From assembly GCF_963511525.1 (NCBI RefSeq), contig NZ_CAUPIY010000002.1, forward strand, positions 62,001-126,000: a stretch of DNA of 64,000 nucleotides, read 5' to 3'. Both the position numbers and the translations under genes were made by a program. Under the pieces are notes generated by a model that worked only from the letters and a program-made list of their open reading frames with translations, was not told where the DNA came from and did no database searches. This document shows positions 9,624 to 18,477 of this stretch, in pieces. The DNA is from Mobiluncus sp963511525 (GTDB lineage: Bacteria; Actinomycetota; Actinomycetes; Actinomycetales; Actinomycetaceae). Position 1 is the first letter of the stretch. Each line of letters starts with the position of its first letter.

Positions 9624-9713
9624 ACGCGTGTGATTCATTAGTTCAAGTGGTTTCAGGCGCCGAGTTTGGCTCAGGTATGCGAAAATCCACCAATTGCACA
9701 GCTCGAACGCAAA

Positions 9714-9729
9714 TGTGAGATATGTCACA
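9714..9729. promoter_or_regulatory. CRP/GlxR-type palindrome upstream of whiB
   Basis: TGTGAGATATGTCACA is a perfect match to TGTGA-N6-TCACA, and also to the stricter actinobacterial GlxR/Crp form with TA in the middle. Palindromy extends one base further on both sides. It lies about 175 nt before whiB and downstream of the manA stop, so whiB is the only likely target. Confidence 0.6.
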
Positions 9730-9794
9730 TAGGCTCGACACGCCCGTGGAACGTTTGCCACAAAAGCGGATTTAGGACTAATTGCTAACTCGCC

Positions 9795-11006
9795 TCAGGG
9801 GATGTCGGCCTGGAGCACGACCCCGGTCCCCGAGGCATAAACCGGAACCTTATCCGCCCGCACAAACACGACTTCTCCCGGATGCAACACCAAACCGGCA
9901 GTCGCTCCATCACGCAAGGTCGGAGTGCCTTCGAGGCAAAGTATTAGCCGGCCGCCGTGACCGGGCAGCGCCAGTTCCCGCCCGTCCAGGCGGGTCACGG
10001 AAAACTCGAAATCGTCCACCGGGGCATAGAACACTTGGGTCGACTCCGTAACCCACTCCGGGGCAATGCGCACCGGCGGGGCGGCGACATAATCCAGGCA
10101 GTTCAACAGCTCCTGGCAATCCACGTGTTTTTCAGTGAGTCCCGCCCGCAACACATTATCCGAGCTGGCCATCACCTCGACCCCCAACCCGGACAGATAA
10201 GCGTGGATCCCGCCGGGGGGTGTGAACAGCACTTCCCCCGGCCGCAACGTCACCGGGTTCAACATCGCTGCCACTACTGCCCCGGCATCCCCCGGATAGG
10301 AACGCGCCAAGCCCATCACAGTACGGTCCACCCGCACGGAAGGCGAGGTTCCGGCCTGCAGACGGTCCGTCATCGCCGCCACCGTGGCCTCGACCTGCGC
10401 CGCTTGTGGGGTCGTATGCGGAGACAAAAGGCGATCCACCACCGTGCGGATGCCCTCAGGGGCCGTATTATCCCGCAGCATGGACACGATTTGCACCGCC
10501 AACTCGGTATCCAAGTCAGCGAAAATCTCAATGATGCGCCGGGGCGCCCGAAACCCTGCCAACGCCTCGAACTTCGTAATCGCATAGATGAGTTCGGGTT
10601 TATAGTTGGGATCCTTGTACAGCCGCTGCGGGGAATCGAGCGGAATACCCGCCAGTTCCTCGGCTTTGTAGCGGGCTTCGGCACGTTCCTTGTCCGGATG
10701 TACCTGCAGGGACAGCGGGCGTTTCGGGGCGATGAACTTCATCAGATAGGGCAGGCGCGGTCCGAAGCGCTCCACCACCGAAGCCCCCAGCGTGCCCACG
10801 GGGTCGGCCGCAATCCAGTCCTCCAAAGTCAAGGGGTCCTCCTCGGGCTGCCCCGGGGCGTCGAGCAGAATCGAGGGCGACAGCTGGTGGGCGCCGAACC
10901 ACACTTCTGCCAACGTCTGACCGGGCGTACCGATGCCAAAGCGCTCCTGGATAGCCGTATCTGACCCCCAGGTGTAACGTTTCTCAATCCCTCCGATGCG
11001 TTCCAC
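9795..11006 (-). CDS. manA: mannose-6-phosphate isomerase, class I
   Basis: 403-aa enzyme interconverting fructose-6-phosphate and mannose-6-phosphate, feeding GDP-mannose and surface glycans. Family signatures are the N-terminal RYTWGSDTAIQERFG segment, FIAPKRPLSLQVHPDKERA with metal-binding residues near residue 100, and FTPPGGIHAYLSG near 265 with a metal-binding His. Length is normal. Start is GTG at 11006 with GGGGAGA upstream. It is divergent from rmlA (95 bp between starts) and lies upstream of whiB, as in other actinobacteria. Confidence 0.93.
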   Translation of the reverse strand: MERIGGIEKRYTWGSDTAIQERFGIGTPGQTLAEVWFGAHQLSPSILLDAPGQPEEDPLTLEDWIAADPVGTLGASVVERFGPRLPYLMKFIAPKRPLSLQVHPDKERAEARYKAEELAGIPLDSPQRLYKDPNYKPELIYAITKFEALAGFRAPRRIIEIFADLDTELAVQIVSMLRDNTAPEGIRTVVDRLLSPHTTPQAAQVEATVAAMTDRLQAGTSPSVRVDRTVMGLARSYPGDAGAVVAAMLNPVTLRPGEVLFTPPGGIHAYLSGLGVEVMASSDNVLRAGLTEKHVDCQELLNCLDYVAAPPVRIAPEWVTESTQVFYAPVDDFEFSVTRLDGRELALPGHGGRLILCLEGTPTLRDGATAGLVLHPGEVVFVRADKVPVYASGTGVVLQADIP

Positions 11007-11088
11007 GGCGTCTCCCCTTCCGTTTGCTTGGGATTAATTTTAGGGGGTATTTGCCGTTCATTAGTGCTTTCGGGGAGCTTTTGGTTGG

Positions 11089-11094
11089 TAGGCT
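11089..11094 (+). promoter_or_regulatory. -10 hexamer of rmlA, leaderless type
   Basis: TAGGCT lies 7 nt before the rmlA ATG and there is no good Shine-Dalgarno sequence. No clear -35 is seen. Confidence 0.4.
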
Positions 11095-11101
11095 TGATTT
11101 C

Positions 11102-11965
11102 ATGCGTGGAATTATTTTGGCCGGCGGATCCGGCACTCGTTTGCATCCCATCACTTTGGGTACCTCAAAACAGTTGGTGCCGGTCTATGACAAGCCGATG
11201 GTGTACTACCCCTTGACGACCTTGATTCTGGCCGGAATCCGAGACATCCTGGTCATCACCACCCCGCACGATGCCCCATCTTTCCACCGTCTGCTTGGCG
11301 ACGGCTCCCAGTTCGGGATTCACCTGGAATATCGGGTGCAAGAGGTGCCCAACGGCCTAGCCCAGGCGTTCGTGCTGGGAGCGGACTTCATCGGTTCGGA
11401 AGAAGCCGCCCTGGTGCTGGGCGACAACATTTTCTACGGTCCAGGTATGGGCGACCAGTTGCAGCGTTTCAAGGGGATTGATGGTGGTGCGGTGTTTGCC
11501 TACCACGTGCACAATCCCAAGGCTTACGGCGTGGTCGAGTTCGACGAAAACTTCCGCGCGATCTCTATTGAAGAAAAACCCGCGCAGCCCAAGTCAAACT
11601 ATGCCGTGCCGGGTCTGTATTTCTATGACAATGACGTGGTCGGGATTGCCCGAGATTTGAAACCCAGCGCCCGCGGGGAATACGAGATTACGGACGTCAA
11701 CCGGGTTTACCTCGAAGCCGGGAAACTGCAGGTCGAGGTCCTGCCACGCGGCACGGCCTGGCTGGATACCGGGACTTTTGATTCCCTGGCGGACGCGACC
11801 GCTTTCGTGCGAACCGTAGAAAAACGCCAAGACCTGAAAGTGGGCTGCCCCGAAGAAGCCGCTTGGCGCCGGGGATTTTTGAGCGACGCGGAGCTGGCCG
11901 AACGCGCCGAGCCGCTGCGCAAATCCGGCTACGGGGACTACCTGCTGGGGCTGCTGGAAGCCTAG
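11102..11965 (+). CDS. rmlA: glucose-1-phosphate thymidylyltransferase
   Basis: 287-aa first enzyme of dTDP-deoxysugar synthesis: glucose-1-phosphate + dTTP to dTDP-glucose. Starts MRGIILAGGSGTRLHPIT, the nucleotide-binding loop, with KQLVPVYDKPMVYYPL following and EYEITDVNRVYL near residue 200. ATG at 11102 was chosen; an earlier in-frame codon at 11024 would add 26 residues not found in the family. The gene converges with rmlB across a 50-bp palindrome. Its product feeds RmlB directly. Confidence 0.96.
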   Translation: MRGIILAGGSGTRLHPITLGTSKQLVPVYDKPMVYYPLTTLILAGIRDILVITTPHDAPSFHRLLGDGSQFGIHLEYRVQEVPNGLAQAFVLGADFIGSEEAALVLGDNIFYGPGMGDQLQRFKGIDGGAVFAYHVHNPKAYGVVEFDENFRAISIEEKPAQPKSNYAVPGLYFYDNDVVGIARDLKPSARGEYEITDVNRVYLEAGKLQVEVLPRGTAWLDTGTFDSLADATAFVRTVEKRQDLKVGCPEEAAWRRGFLSDAELAERAEPLRKSGYGDYLLGLLEA

Positions 11966-12050
11966 CGCCCCCGCGTTGTCAGAAATCGGCTGCACAATCC
12001 GCACCCTCACCCGCGAACAGCACTAGCCCCCCGTGTTGTAACAAATCGGG

Positions 12051-12100
12051 GATTAAATCGGGGTTGGTGGTCTATATAGACCAGCAACCCCGATTTAATC
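12051..12100. repeat. 50-bp near-perfect palindrome, copy 1
   Basis: Two 25-bp arms centred at 12075/12076 with a single mismatch pair; each arm carries GATTAAATCGGGGTTG and the centre is TCTATATAGA. It lies between the convergent rmlA and rmlB genes and could end transcription in both directions, but has no T-run. A second copy with the same sequence is at 43587-43640. Confidence 0.85.
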
Positions 12101-12124
12101 GCGAAATAGCTAAAGCGGCTCTGT

Positions 12125-13117
12125 CTAGTGGCCCTGCTGGGCGTATTTTGCCTCAGTTGCTTCCTTGGCCGGACGCCACCAATCCTCGTGGGCGGTGTAC
12201 CACTCGATAGTGTCGCGCAGCCCCTCCTCAAACGAGGTAAACCGCGGAGTCCAGCCAGTTTCCTCACACAGCTTCGTGTTGTCAATCGCGTAGCGCCGAT
12301 CGTGGCCGGGACGATCCTTGACATGGTCGAAGTCGTCCTCGGGGAATCCCATCATGCGGTTCAGAGTTTGCACAACCTCCAAGTTGTTCTTTTCACCGTT
12401 GGCGCCAATCAGGTAGGTTTCGCCCAGGCGGCCTTTCTCAATGATGGCCCACACGGCAGTGTTGTGGTCATGCACATGAATCCAGTCGCGCACATTCAAG
12501 CCATCGCCGTACAGACGCGGGCGCACCCCGTCGATGCGGTTTGTAATCATGCGGGGAATGAACTTTTCCACGTGCTGGTAGGGGCCGTAGTTGTTTGAAC
12601 AGTTGGAAATGGTCGCTTCCACCCCGAAAGAACGCACCCAGGCACGCACCAGCATGTCGGACCCCGCTTTTGAAGCCGAGTAGGGCGAGGAGGGCCAGTA
12701 GGGCGTTTCGGGAGTGAACTTGTGGGGGTCGTCTAGCGCCAGGTCACCATAGACTTCGTCGGTCGAGATGTGATGCAGGCGCACGTGGTGGCGTCGGCAG
12801 GCTTCGAGGATGTGGAAGGTGCCCACCAAGTTGGAATAAATAAACGGTGACGGATCGACCAGCGAGTTGTCGTTATGGGACTCGGCCGCAAAATGAACCA
12901 CCAGGTCAGCATCCTTCACAAGGGAGTCCACCAGGTCGCGGTCGGCCAGGTCACCAACCACCAGGTTCACCCGATCCAGCCCCGCAATCGAGTCCGGGTT
13001 ACCGGCATAGCCCAGCTTATCCAACACCGTCACGGTGGCATCCGGGTAATCCTCCACGGTCGTGTGGACAAAGTTAGCGCCAATGAAACCGGCTCCGCCG
13101 GTGACCAAAACGTGCAT
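12125..13117 (-). CDS. rmlB: dTDP-glucose 4,6-dehydratase
   Basis: 330-aa SDR enzyme converting dTDP-glucose to dTDP-4-dehydro-6-deoxyglucose. N-terminal GGAGFIGANFV binds NAD; STDEVYGDL contains the catalytic Thr-Asp-Glu; YSASKAG gives the Tyr/Lys pair; RMITNRIDG and DVRDW-type segments (here NVRDWIHVHDH) follow as usual. Strong AAAGGAGGAAC ribosome binding site before ATG 13117. Length is typical. Confidence 0.96.
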   Translation of the reverse strand: MHVLVTGGAGFIGANFVHTTVEDYPDATVTVLDKLGYAGNPDSIAGLDRVNLVVGDLADRDLVDSLVKDADLVVHFAAESHNDNSLVDPSPFIYSNLVGTFHILEACRRHHVRLHHISTDEVYGDLALDDPHKFTPETPYWPSSPYSASKAGSDMLVRAWVRSFGVEATISNCSNNYGPYQHVEKFIPRMITNRIDGVRPRLYGDGLNVRDWIHVHDHNTAVWAIIEKGRLGETYLIGANGEKNNLEVVQTLNRMMGFPEDDFDHVKDRPGHDRRYAIDNTKLCEETGWTPRFTSFEEGLRDTIEWYTAHEDWWRPAKEATEAKYAQQGH

Positions 13118-13169
13118 GAAGTTCCTCCTTTATTTCGACGCTTTCCAGCCTACCTTGGCCAGGGTGGGT

Positions 13170-14399
13170 TTAATCTGTTTTTTCGACAGTCTCATTATTT
13201 CCAGTTGGTTGTGTCACAGCTTCGTCTGTCAAAGCGGCAAGGTTCCCAGTTTCCGGTCCGTCCAGAGCTTTGGGGTTCGACTCGTTTTCAACTGAATTTG
13301 CCGCTTCCCGCTGGGGGCGCTCCAACGCTTTGAAAACGTAGCGCATCACGACTTCGTGACTGTGATAGAGCCCTACTGCTAGCACATAGGTCAGAACGCA
13401 CACGACCGCCAGCATCATCCAACGTTGCAAAGGAACAAAGTCTTTCCAGTCCAAATGAAAATACAATTCCATAATCACCACGTGGTGTACCAGGAAGATG
13501 GCGTAGGAATACTTAGATATGAGATTGATGGGCACCTTGACAATGTTGAAGTCCACATAACGTGACACCACTGCCAGAATAATGAAAGCCGCAATCCCCA
13601 CCCAGGTCAGTGCGATGTCCTCGTCAAAATTCGGAAAAGCCGTGCTCAAACCCAAAACGGCAGCCGCGGGGAACACCAGCAACGGATGGACTTTCCCTTC
13701 CCGAAAGAAAGAACCGAAATAGATTCCGAACAACAATTCGGGAAGCCGAAGCGGCAAAATGACCCCGTTAGGAAAACTGTGCGGGGTTGAGCGCAAGAAG
13801 TACCAGGTGCCGGCATAGATTGCCAGACCCGCGATGGCAGTAACCACCGGGAAACGTTGCACCGCCCACAGCAGCAGCGGGAACACAATATAGAAAAGGA
13901 CGATAAAACCTAGGAACCACTCGCCAAGCAAGTACATGGTTTGCACTCCGAAGTTTGCCACCAAGCCGTCTATTGCAAAGAACGTAAACACGAAAGTGCG
14001 AGCCGGGGCGGCGTTGAGCGGAACACCGTTATGGATCACAAACAGAGACAAAGTCCCTATCGCCCAAGCCATCCAAAACATGGGATAGATCCCCAGGAAA
14101 CGCTTTTTATAGAATTTTTTAAAATCCAGAGGCCGTTTATACGTAAAACTCAGTGCCGTCCCGGAAATAATCAGGAACAGGGATACCCCCAGGCTGCCCA
14201 CATAAACCCCGAACGGTTGGTTGGTAATCAGATAACCACCCGAGGACAGGTAAGGGTTGTTAAAGTGGGTCAGGACGATGACCAGGACACTAAGCGCCCG
14301 GATAAAATCCAGGTAAAAGTATCGCTTTTTTGGCTTTGCCCCAGGTTTTGATTCGGGTGGTTCCACGCGTTTTTCGGTCGTTTCGCTCACTGTGTTCAC
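13170..14399 (-). CDS. acyltransferase 3 family membrane O-acyltransferase
   Basis: 409-aa integral membrane protein of the OafA/acyltransferase-3 type. It begins after a Lys-rich stretch with FYLDFIRALSVLVIVLTHFNNPYL, the family signature with the catalytic His near residue 42, and has about ten membrane segments. A charged ~60-aa tail follows. It probably acetylates a glycan at or across the membrane. GTG start at 14399 overlaps the stop of the RgpF-like gene as GTGA, so the two are translationally coupled and likely act on the same polymer. Confidence 0.88.
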   Translation of the reverse strand: MNTVSETTEKRVEPPESKPGAKPKKRYFYLDFIRALSVLVIVLTHFNNPYLSSGGYLITNQPFGVYVGSLGVSLFLIISGTALSFTYKRPLDFKKFYKKRFLGIYPMFWMAWAIGTLSLFVIHNGVPLNAAPARTFVFTFFAIDGLVANFGVQTMYLLGEWFLGFIVLFYIVFPLLLWAVQRFPVVTAIAGLAIYAGTWYFLRSTPHSFPNGVILPLRLPELLFGIYFGSFFREGKVHPLLVFPAAAVLGLSTAFPNFDEDIALTWVGIAAFIILAVVSRYVDFNIVKVPINLISKYSYAIFLVHHVVIMELYFHLDWKDFVPLQRWMMLAVVCVLTYVLAVGLYHSHEVVMRYVFKALERPQREAANSVENESNPKALDGPETGNLAALTDEAVTQPTGNNETVEKTD

Positions 14400-16282
14400 T
14401 TACCCCCACCCCGGCGCAAATAGACCCGTTTCAGGGCAGCAACCCAAGATTTCGGTAACCGGGTTTTCGCGAAATGCGCCAAACGCATTTTCAAGGTTTT
14501 ATGCGAATGCAGGGACTTCAACATCTCCATGGCCGAGCCGCCACCAAAACGCAGCGCTGTCCCGTAAGAGAATTCTTTGGTGTAGTAGCTCAAGTTCGTC
14601 AGCTCGATGCGCGCGAAATTATCCGAAAACAGCCACGCGTTGAAATATCCCACGCTTTGCCCAAAATAGCCGTAACCTCGCTCAATATAGTGCAACAGGG
14701 TGCCGTCAATAGCATTGGGCTCGGGTGGGAAATCCTCCCACTGCCAGTCTTTGGCGAACAGCGGCGCCAGAGCGGCAGGCCGAAACCAGAACATGGTTCC
14801 CAGGGGCGCAATAGGTTCTTTGTGCGGGTCGAGGGGAACCTCGACTCCCATATCCCGAAGCAATTCCTTGGTGCCTTCAAAGTTCGGACCCCAGGCGATG
14901 CTGTAGGGCAGGAAATAATCCGCATGGTTCGGGGCGGTGGGAAACATCATGCCCAGCCGGGGCTCCTGAGCAAATTTATTAACCACATTCTCGATGAATT
15001 CCCTGGTGGGAAGCAGATTTTCAAAACACTTATAAGCGAAGCCGTCACCGATGGAACCGGGGGTGAGTTGGGTGACTTTCTTATCATGGAAAAAGCACAC
15101 CAAATCGTAGTTATCAATGATGTCTTTAACCCCCACCAGCAGCGCGGAAACGTCACGGCCGCGATTTTCAATGCGGCGTACCTCAACGTGGTAGGGCATT
15201 TCAGCACAGGCCGAGCGGACTTGCGCAGCTTTTTCCTCAGACCCGACAGTGATAATCAAGTCCGCGCCTTCCGGCATCGAACGCAGATATCTCAAGGTTT
15301 GATCCAGCAAATCCATGTAGTACACGTGCGCTACCAAAGCAAGTTTTTGCGGGCGGGCATCGGTCTCAATGCGCGGGTTCAGAGCCTGGGTTGGCAGCAC
15401 ATAGGTTAGCTTTAGGTTCTTCACCAAATCCGCCATGTTCATGGAACGCAAAGCATTGTTCCAAATCAGGTTCGTGTCATAGTCCGTGTGGTCACGCAGA
15501 TATTCGTAGAGTTCCACCGCCGCGTTGCCGACAGACTGGTTCAAAACATCATCGTAGGGATGAAAGAAGGTGCGCCGCTTGAAAATCGGGCAGCGTTTTT
15601 CCGCAATCAGAGTTTTGGGGGCAAACAGGATTGGCTGGTTAGTGAAACCTTCCATATCCTCAGTGTTTACATAGACATCGGATTTGAACCCCAATTTCTC
15701 AAACCGTTTCGTAAAAGGAATCTCATGTTTCCCGACCGAATCCAAATAGCTTGACATCGGGGGCAGATGATCCCAATAGTCCTGGAATTGAGGAGCACTG
15801 ACCAAGGAACGGCGATAGACGTGAAAATGCGACTGAAGATGTCGGGGAATGTACCCCTCCGGGGTAGTCCCGAAAGGATCCTCGGGATATTCGTGAAACC
15901 ACGTCACTCCCCAAAAATCAATGTCGCGCGTCCCCATGGAATCAAACATTTCCCGGAACGGATAAACCGGACCCATAATGGTCGCGTTGAACAGCACCGT
16001 TTCGTCAAATTCCACGAGCCGAGACCATCCGTAGGAATCTAACGCAGTTTTATAGGCCCAGGCATCAAGCCCAACGTTTTCCCGCACAATCAGTTTGTCG
16101 GCAAATTTTTCCAGGCGCGCCCGCCCAGCAGAATCCAGTTTGCCGTTCACCACCACGCACAGTTCAGCCGTGTTTTTCACCATGTCGGCGAGCATGGTTT
16201 CTATATAATCGTCTACCACGCCATCCGCATCAAAGAAGAAAAATATGCCCAGACGTTTCGGATTGGGTGCAAGTGCTGCCAC
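14396..16282 (-). CDS. RgpF-type rhamnan synthesis glycosyltransferase
   Basis: 628-aa protein of the rhamnan synthesis F family. Typical segments are KRLGIFFFFDADGVVDDYIETML at the N-terminus, FDETVLFNATIMGPVYPF with DIDFWGVTW near residues 110-140, and the second half with RGRDVSALLVGVKD and FHDKKVTQ, which marks RgpF. In streptococci RgpF adds rhamnose to the cell-wall rhamnan backbone in the cytoplasm. GTG start with AAAGGGAGAC upstream. Coupled to the downstream O-acyltransferase and close to rml genes and the Wzm/Wzt exporter. Confidence 0.88.
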   Translation of the reverse strand: MAALAPNPKRLGIFFFFDADGVVDDYIETMLADMVKNTAELCVVVNGKLDSAGRARLEKFADKLIVRENVGLDAWAYKTALDSYGWSRLVEFDETVLFNATIMGPVYPFREMFDSMGTRDIDFWGVTWFHEYPEDPFGTTPEGYIPRHLQSHFHVYRRSLVSAPQFQDYWDHLPPMSSYLDSVGKHEIPFTKRFEKLGFKSDVYVNTEDMEGFTNQPILFAPKTLIAEKRCPIFKRRTFFHPYDDVLNQSVGNAAVELYEYLRDHTDYDTNLIWNNALRSMNMADLVKNLKLTYVLPTQALNPRIETDARPQKLALVAHVYYMDLLDQTLRYLRSMPEGADLIITVGSEEKAAQVRSACAEMPYHVEVRRIENRGRDVSALLVGVKDIIDNYDLVCFFHDKKVTQLTPGSIGDGFAYKCFENLLPTREFIENVVNKFAQEPRLGMMFPTAPNHADYFLPYSIAWGPNFEGTKELLRDMGVEVPLDPHKEPIAPLGTMFWFRPAALAPLFAKDWQWEDFPPEPNAIDGTLLHYIERGYGYFGQSVGYFNAWLFSDNFARIELTNLSYYTKEFSYGTALRFGGGSAMEMLKSLHSHKTLKMRLAHFAKTRLPKSWVAALKRVYLRRGGGK

Positions 16283-16328
16283 AAAGTCTCCCTTTTTCCC
16301 TGTTCCAGGTTCTCTCGCTATCGGACTT

Positions 16329-17165
16329 TTAAGCCGAAGCCATAATCTGGTTTATCTTCGTCGGGTCGCCCCACACCCCAGGCGAGTCATAAGGTCGGTC
16401 GGGGAAGGCTCCGTAGTCCAAAGTGATGTCCAGGTGATTTTCCAAAATGTAGGCCTCGACTCGTTCTGCCAACGACATTGGCTTGCCGCTGCACACGTTG
16501 ATAATCCCCGTTACAGCCGTTTGCGTTGAAGCCGCCGCGATCTGTTCGCCCAGTTCATCAACCGAAATGAAGTCATAGAGGTTCTTTCCCATGGTGAAAG
16601 GGAAATGTTTTTGGCCGTCGCGTGAGGCTTTCAGCAGTTTGGAAAAGATTGAGTTTCCGTGCAGGTCATCACCGGTGATGTAGTAGGCGCGCAACCACAA
16701 GACCGTGGCATCATGTTGTTTAGCGCTCATGAAGGTGAACTGACGCAACGCGTTCTTTGCGATACCGTAGTTCGATTCCGGGTTGCACGCACAGTTTTCG
16801 TCAATAGCGCCCTCCCAATAGCCAACTTCGTGCATAGTTCCCATGGTGGCAAACGTTTTCAACCCGCCTTTAAACAGGTTCTCGGTGAAATGCATATGGG
16901 CAGCCAAATCATCAATATGAGCCGGAGAGTTATGCTTGAAACCATCGCGCCACGCCATATGCAACACGACTTCGGGACGTTCCAACTCATCATAGATAGT
17001 TTCGCTGCCGGAAAAAATATCGACATCCAGAATCTTGGCTCGCGGGTCGATACCGTCGGTGCGCCGATCGACCACGGAGACCTGGTGGCCTTGGTCAAGC
17101 AGTGACGAAACAACGTGGCGACCAATGTATCCGCCCGCCCCGGTAACCAAAATTTTCTTACGCAT
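16329..17165 (-). CDS. SDR-family nucleotide-sugar reductase/epimerase
   Basis: 278-aa extended SDR protein: ILVTGAGGYIGRHVV binds NAD(P), the YGIAKNALRQF segment gives the Tyr/Lys pair, and VLWLRAYYITGDD follows as in sugar-nucleotide enzymes. Shorter than RmlB and GalE. It does not show the usual RmlD pattern but sits where a reductase of dTDP-4-dehydro-6-deoxy-L-sugar would be needed, since no rmlD is visible. It could therefore make dTDP-L-rhamnose or dTDP-6-deoxy-L-talose; this is inference. A TATTAT hexamer lies 7 nt before the ATG and there is no ribosome binding site. Confidence 0.8.
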   Translation of the reverse strand: MRKKILVTGAGGYIGRHVVSSLLDQGHQVSVVDRRTDGIDPRAKILDVDIFSGSETIYDELERPEVVLHMAWRDGFKHNSPAHIDDLAAHMHFTENLFKGGLKTFATMGTMHEVGYWEGAIDENCACNPESNYGIAKNALRQFTFMSAKQHDATVLWLRAYYITGDDLHGNSIFSKLLKASRDGQKHFPFTMGKNLYDFISVDELGEQIAAASTQTAVTGIINVCSGKPMSLAERVEAYILENHLDITLDYGAFPDRPYDSPGVWGDPTKINQIMASA

Positions 17166-17172
17166 AATGTTG

Positions 17173-17178
17173 ATAATA
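17173..17178 (-). promoter_or_regulatory. -10 hexamer, leaderless type, for the SDR gene ending at 16329
   Basis: TATTAT on the minus strand, 7 nt before ATG 17165; no Shine-Dalgarno site is present. Confidence 0.45.
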
Positions 17179-17206
17179 CCAGCCTCTCAGTTAGGGAAAA
17201 CTTACC

Positions 17207-18292
17207 TTAAGATTTGTCTCGCTGCCAGGTCTGATCGACCCAGGTCGTCAGTTTCTGCAGGCCTTGTTCCAGACCAATTTGAGCCTGGAATCCCAAGGCT
17301 TCAGCTGCCCCCGAGGGATCCGCCCAGGCGTGGCGCACGTCACCATGACGCCACTGACCGGTCACCTCAGGCTCAGGGGCACCATAAATGCGCGCGATTA
17401 TCCGCGCGGCCTCAGCGATGGTCGTGTACACTCCCGAACCAATATCGACCGGGAAACGGGGTGGGGTTTTCGTTTCCAAAGCCAACAGGCAGGCTCGAGC
17501 CACATCGTCAATAATCACGAAGTCTCGACGTACCTGACCGTCTTCGTAAAGAGGAATAACCCGGCCTTCCCGAGCCAGTCGAGAGAAAATCGACATGATG
17601 CCGGTGTAGGGGTTACCGGGAGTTTGACCGGGACCATAAACGTTTTGCAGACGCAAAATCACGATTTCACATCCAAAAGCATCCCCCCACAGAGTCAGCA
17701 GGTCTTCTTGGGCGCACTTGGTGATTCCGTAAACTGATTCAGGATGAACCGTAATGCGGCGCGCATCCTGTGCGACCGGCTGGGCACCAGGAAAATCCCA
17801 CTGCCCCGACCCCAGCATCGCCGCGGTTCTCATTCCGGGGTAAAACAGTTCCCCAGCCTGCGGGCCTTCCTCTCGAAGCCACGCACCCTCACCGTAGACC
17901 GCTCTGGAGGAACACAAGAGAATCCGGCGCGGGATGGCCTGGTGGGACTGGAGTTGATCCAACATAAGGGAGGTTCCCACCACGTTCACCATCGTGTGAC
18001 GGGTGGATTCCCGTAGGGACTGGCCGGTACCGGTTTCCGCCGCCAGGTGCACCACAACTTCGGGTTTTCCCTGTGAAAGCGCGGTTTCCCACGTATCAGC
18101 TGCAGTCACATCGCCGATTAGCAGCTCGACACGGGAATCGAAACCAGCCGCGGGCTGGCCCTCCGGGTGAACTTGAGCCAGAAGGTTGTCGATGGCGATG
18201 ACCTTGTCGAAACGCTCCACCAGCGACGTAGATAGAGCCGACCCGATAAATCCAGCTCCTCCAGTCACCCAAGCAATTCTTGGCTCCGTCAT
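17207..18292 (-). CDS. NAD-dependent epimerase, resembling dTDP-L-rhamnose 4-epimerase
   Basis: 361-aa extended SDR: WVTGGAGFIGSALS at the N-terminus, LLAQVHPEG, CSSRAVYGEGAW, YGITKCAQED (Tyr/Lys pair), NVYGPGQTPGNPYTGIMSIF and RRDFVIIDDVARACLLALE. The last two segments resemble dTDP-L-rhamnose 4-epimerases that make 6-deoxy-L-talose more than they resemble GalE. ATG 18292 was chosen because GGAG lies 6 nt upstream; seven earlier in-frame residues lack support. Specificity is from memory of the family and uncertain. Confidence 0.8.
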   Translation of the reverse strand: MTEPRIAWVTGGAGFIGSALSTSLVERFDKVIAIDNLLAQVHPEGQPAAGFDSRVELLIGDVTAADTWETALSQGKPEVVVHLAAETGTGQSLRESTRHTMVNVVGTSLMLDQLQSHQAIPRRILLCSSRAVYGEGAWLREEGPQAGELFYPGMRTAAMLGSGQWDFPGAQPVAQDARRITVHPESVYGITKCAQEDLLTLWGDAFGCEIVILRLQNVYGPGQTPGNPYTGIMSIFSRLAREGRVIPLYEDGQVRRDFVIIDDVARACLLALETKTPPRFPVDIGSGVYTTIAEAARIIARIYGAPEPEVTGQWRHGDVRHAWADPSGAAEALGFQAQIGLEQGLQKLTTWVDQTWQRDKS

Positions 18293-18477
18293 TGTTACTC
18301 CGTATTCCCCCAAAACCTTTGTTGCGATACTGTGACTATCTTATCCGTTACCGCAGAGGCGAAAAAACGACAGTTTAACCCACCTGCCAGTATCGGGGAA
18401 ATCGGCGCCACAAGTAATGGGAGGATTTTCCAAGGAATACGGTAGGATATGGAAAGCTCAAGAAACGTGGAGGAAGA

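Noticed and set aside
16329..17165. Calling this SDR gene rmlD
   Set aside because: It has the Rossmann and YxxxK motifs but not the usual RmlD sequence pattern; the role is left open.
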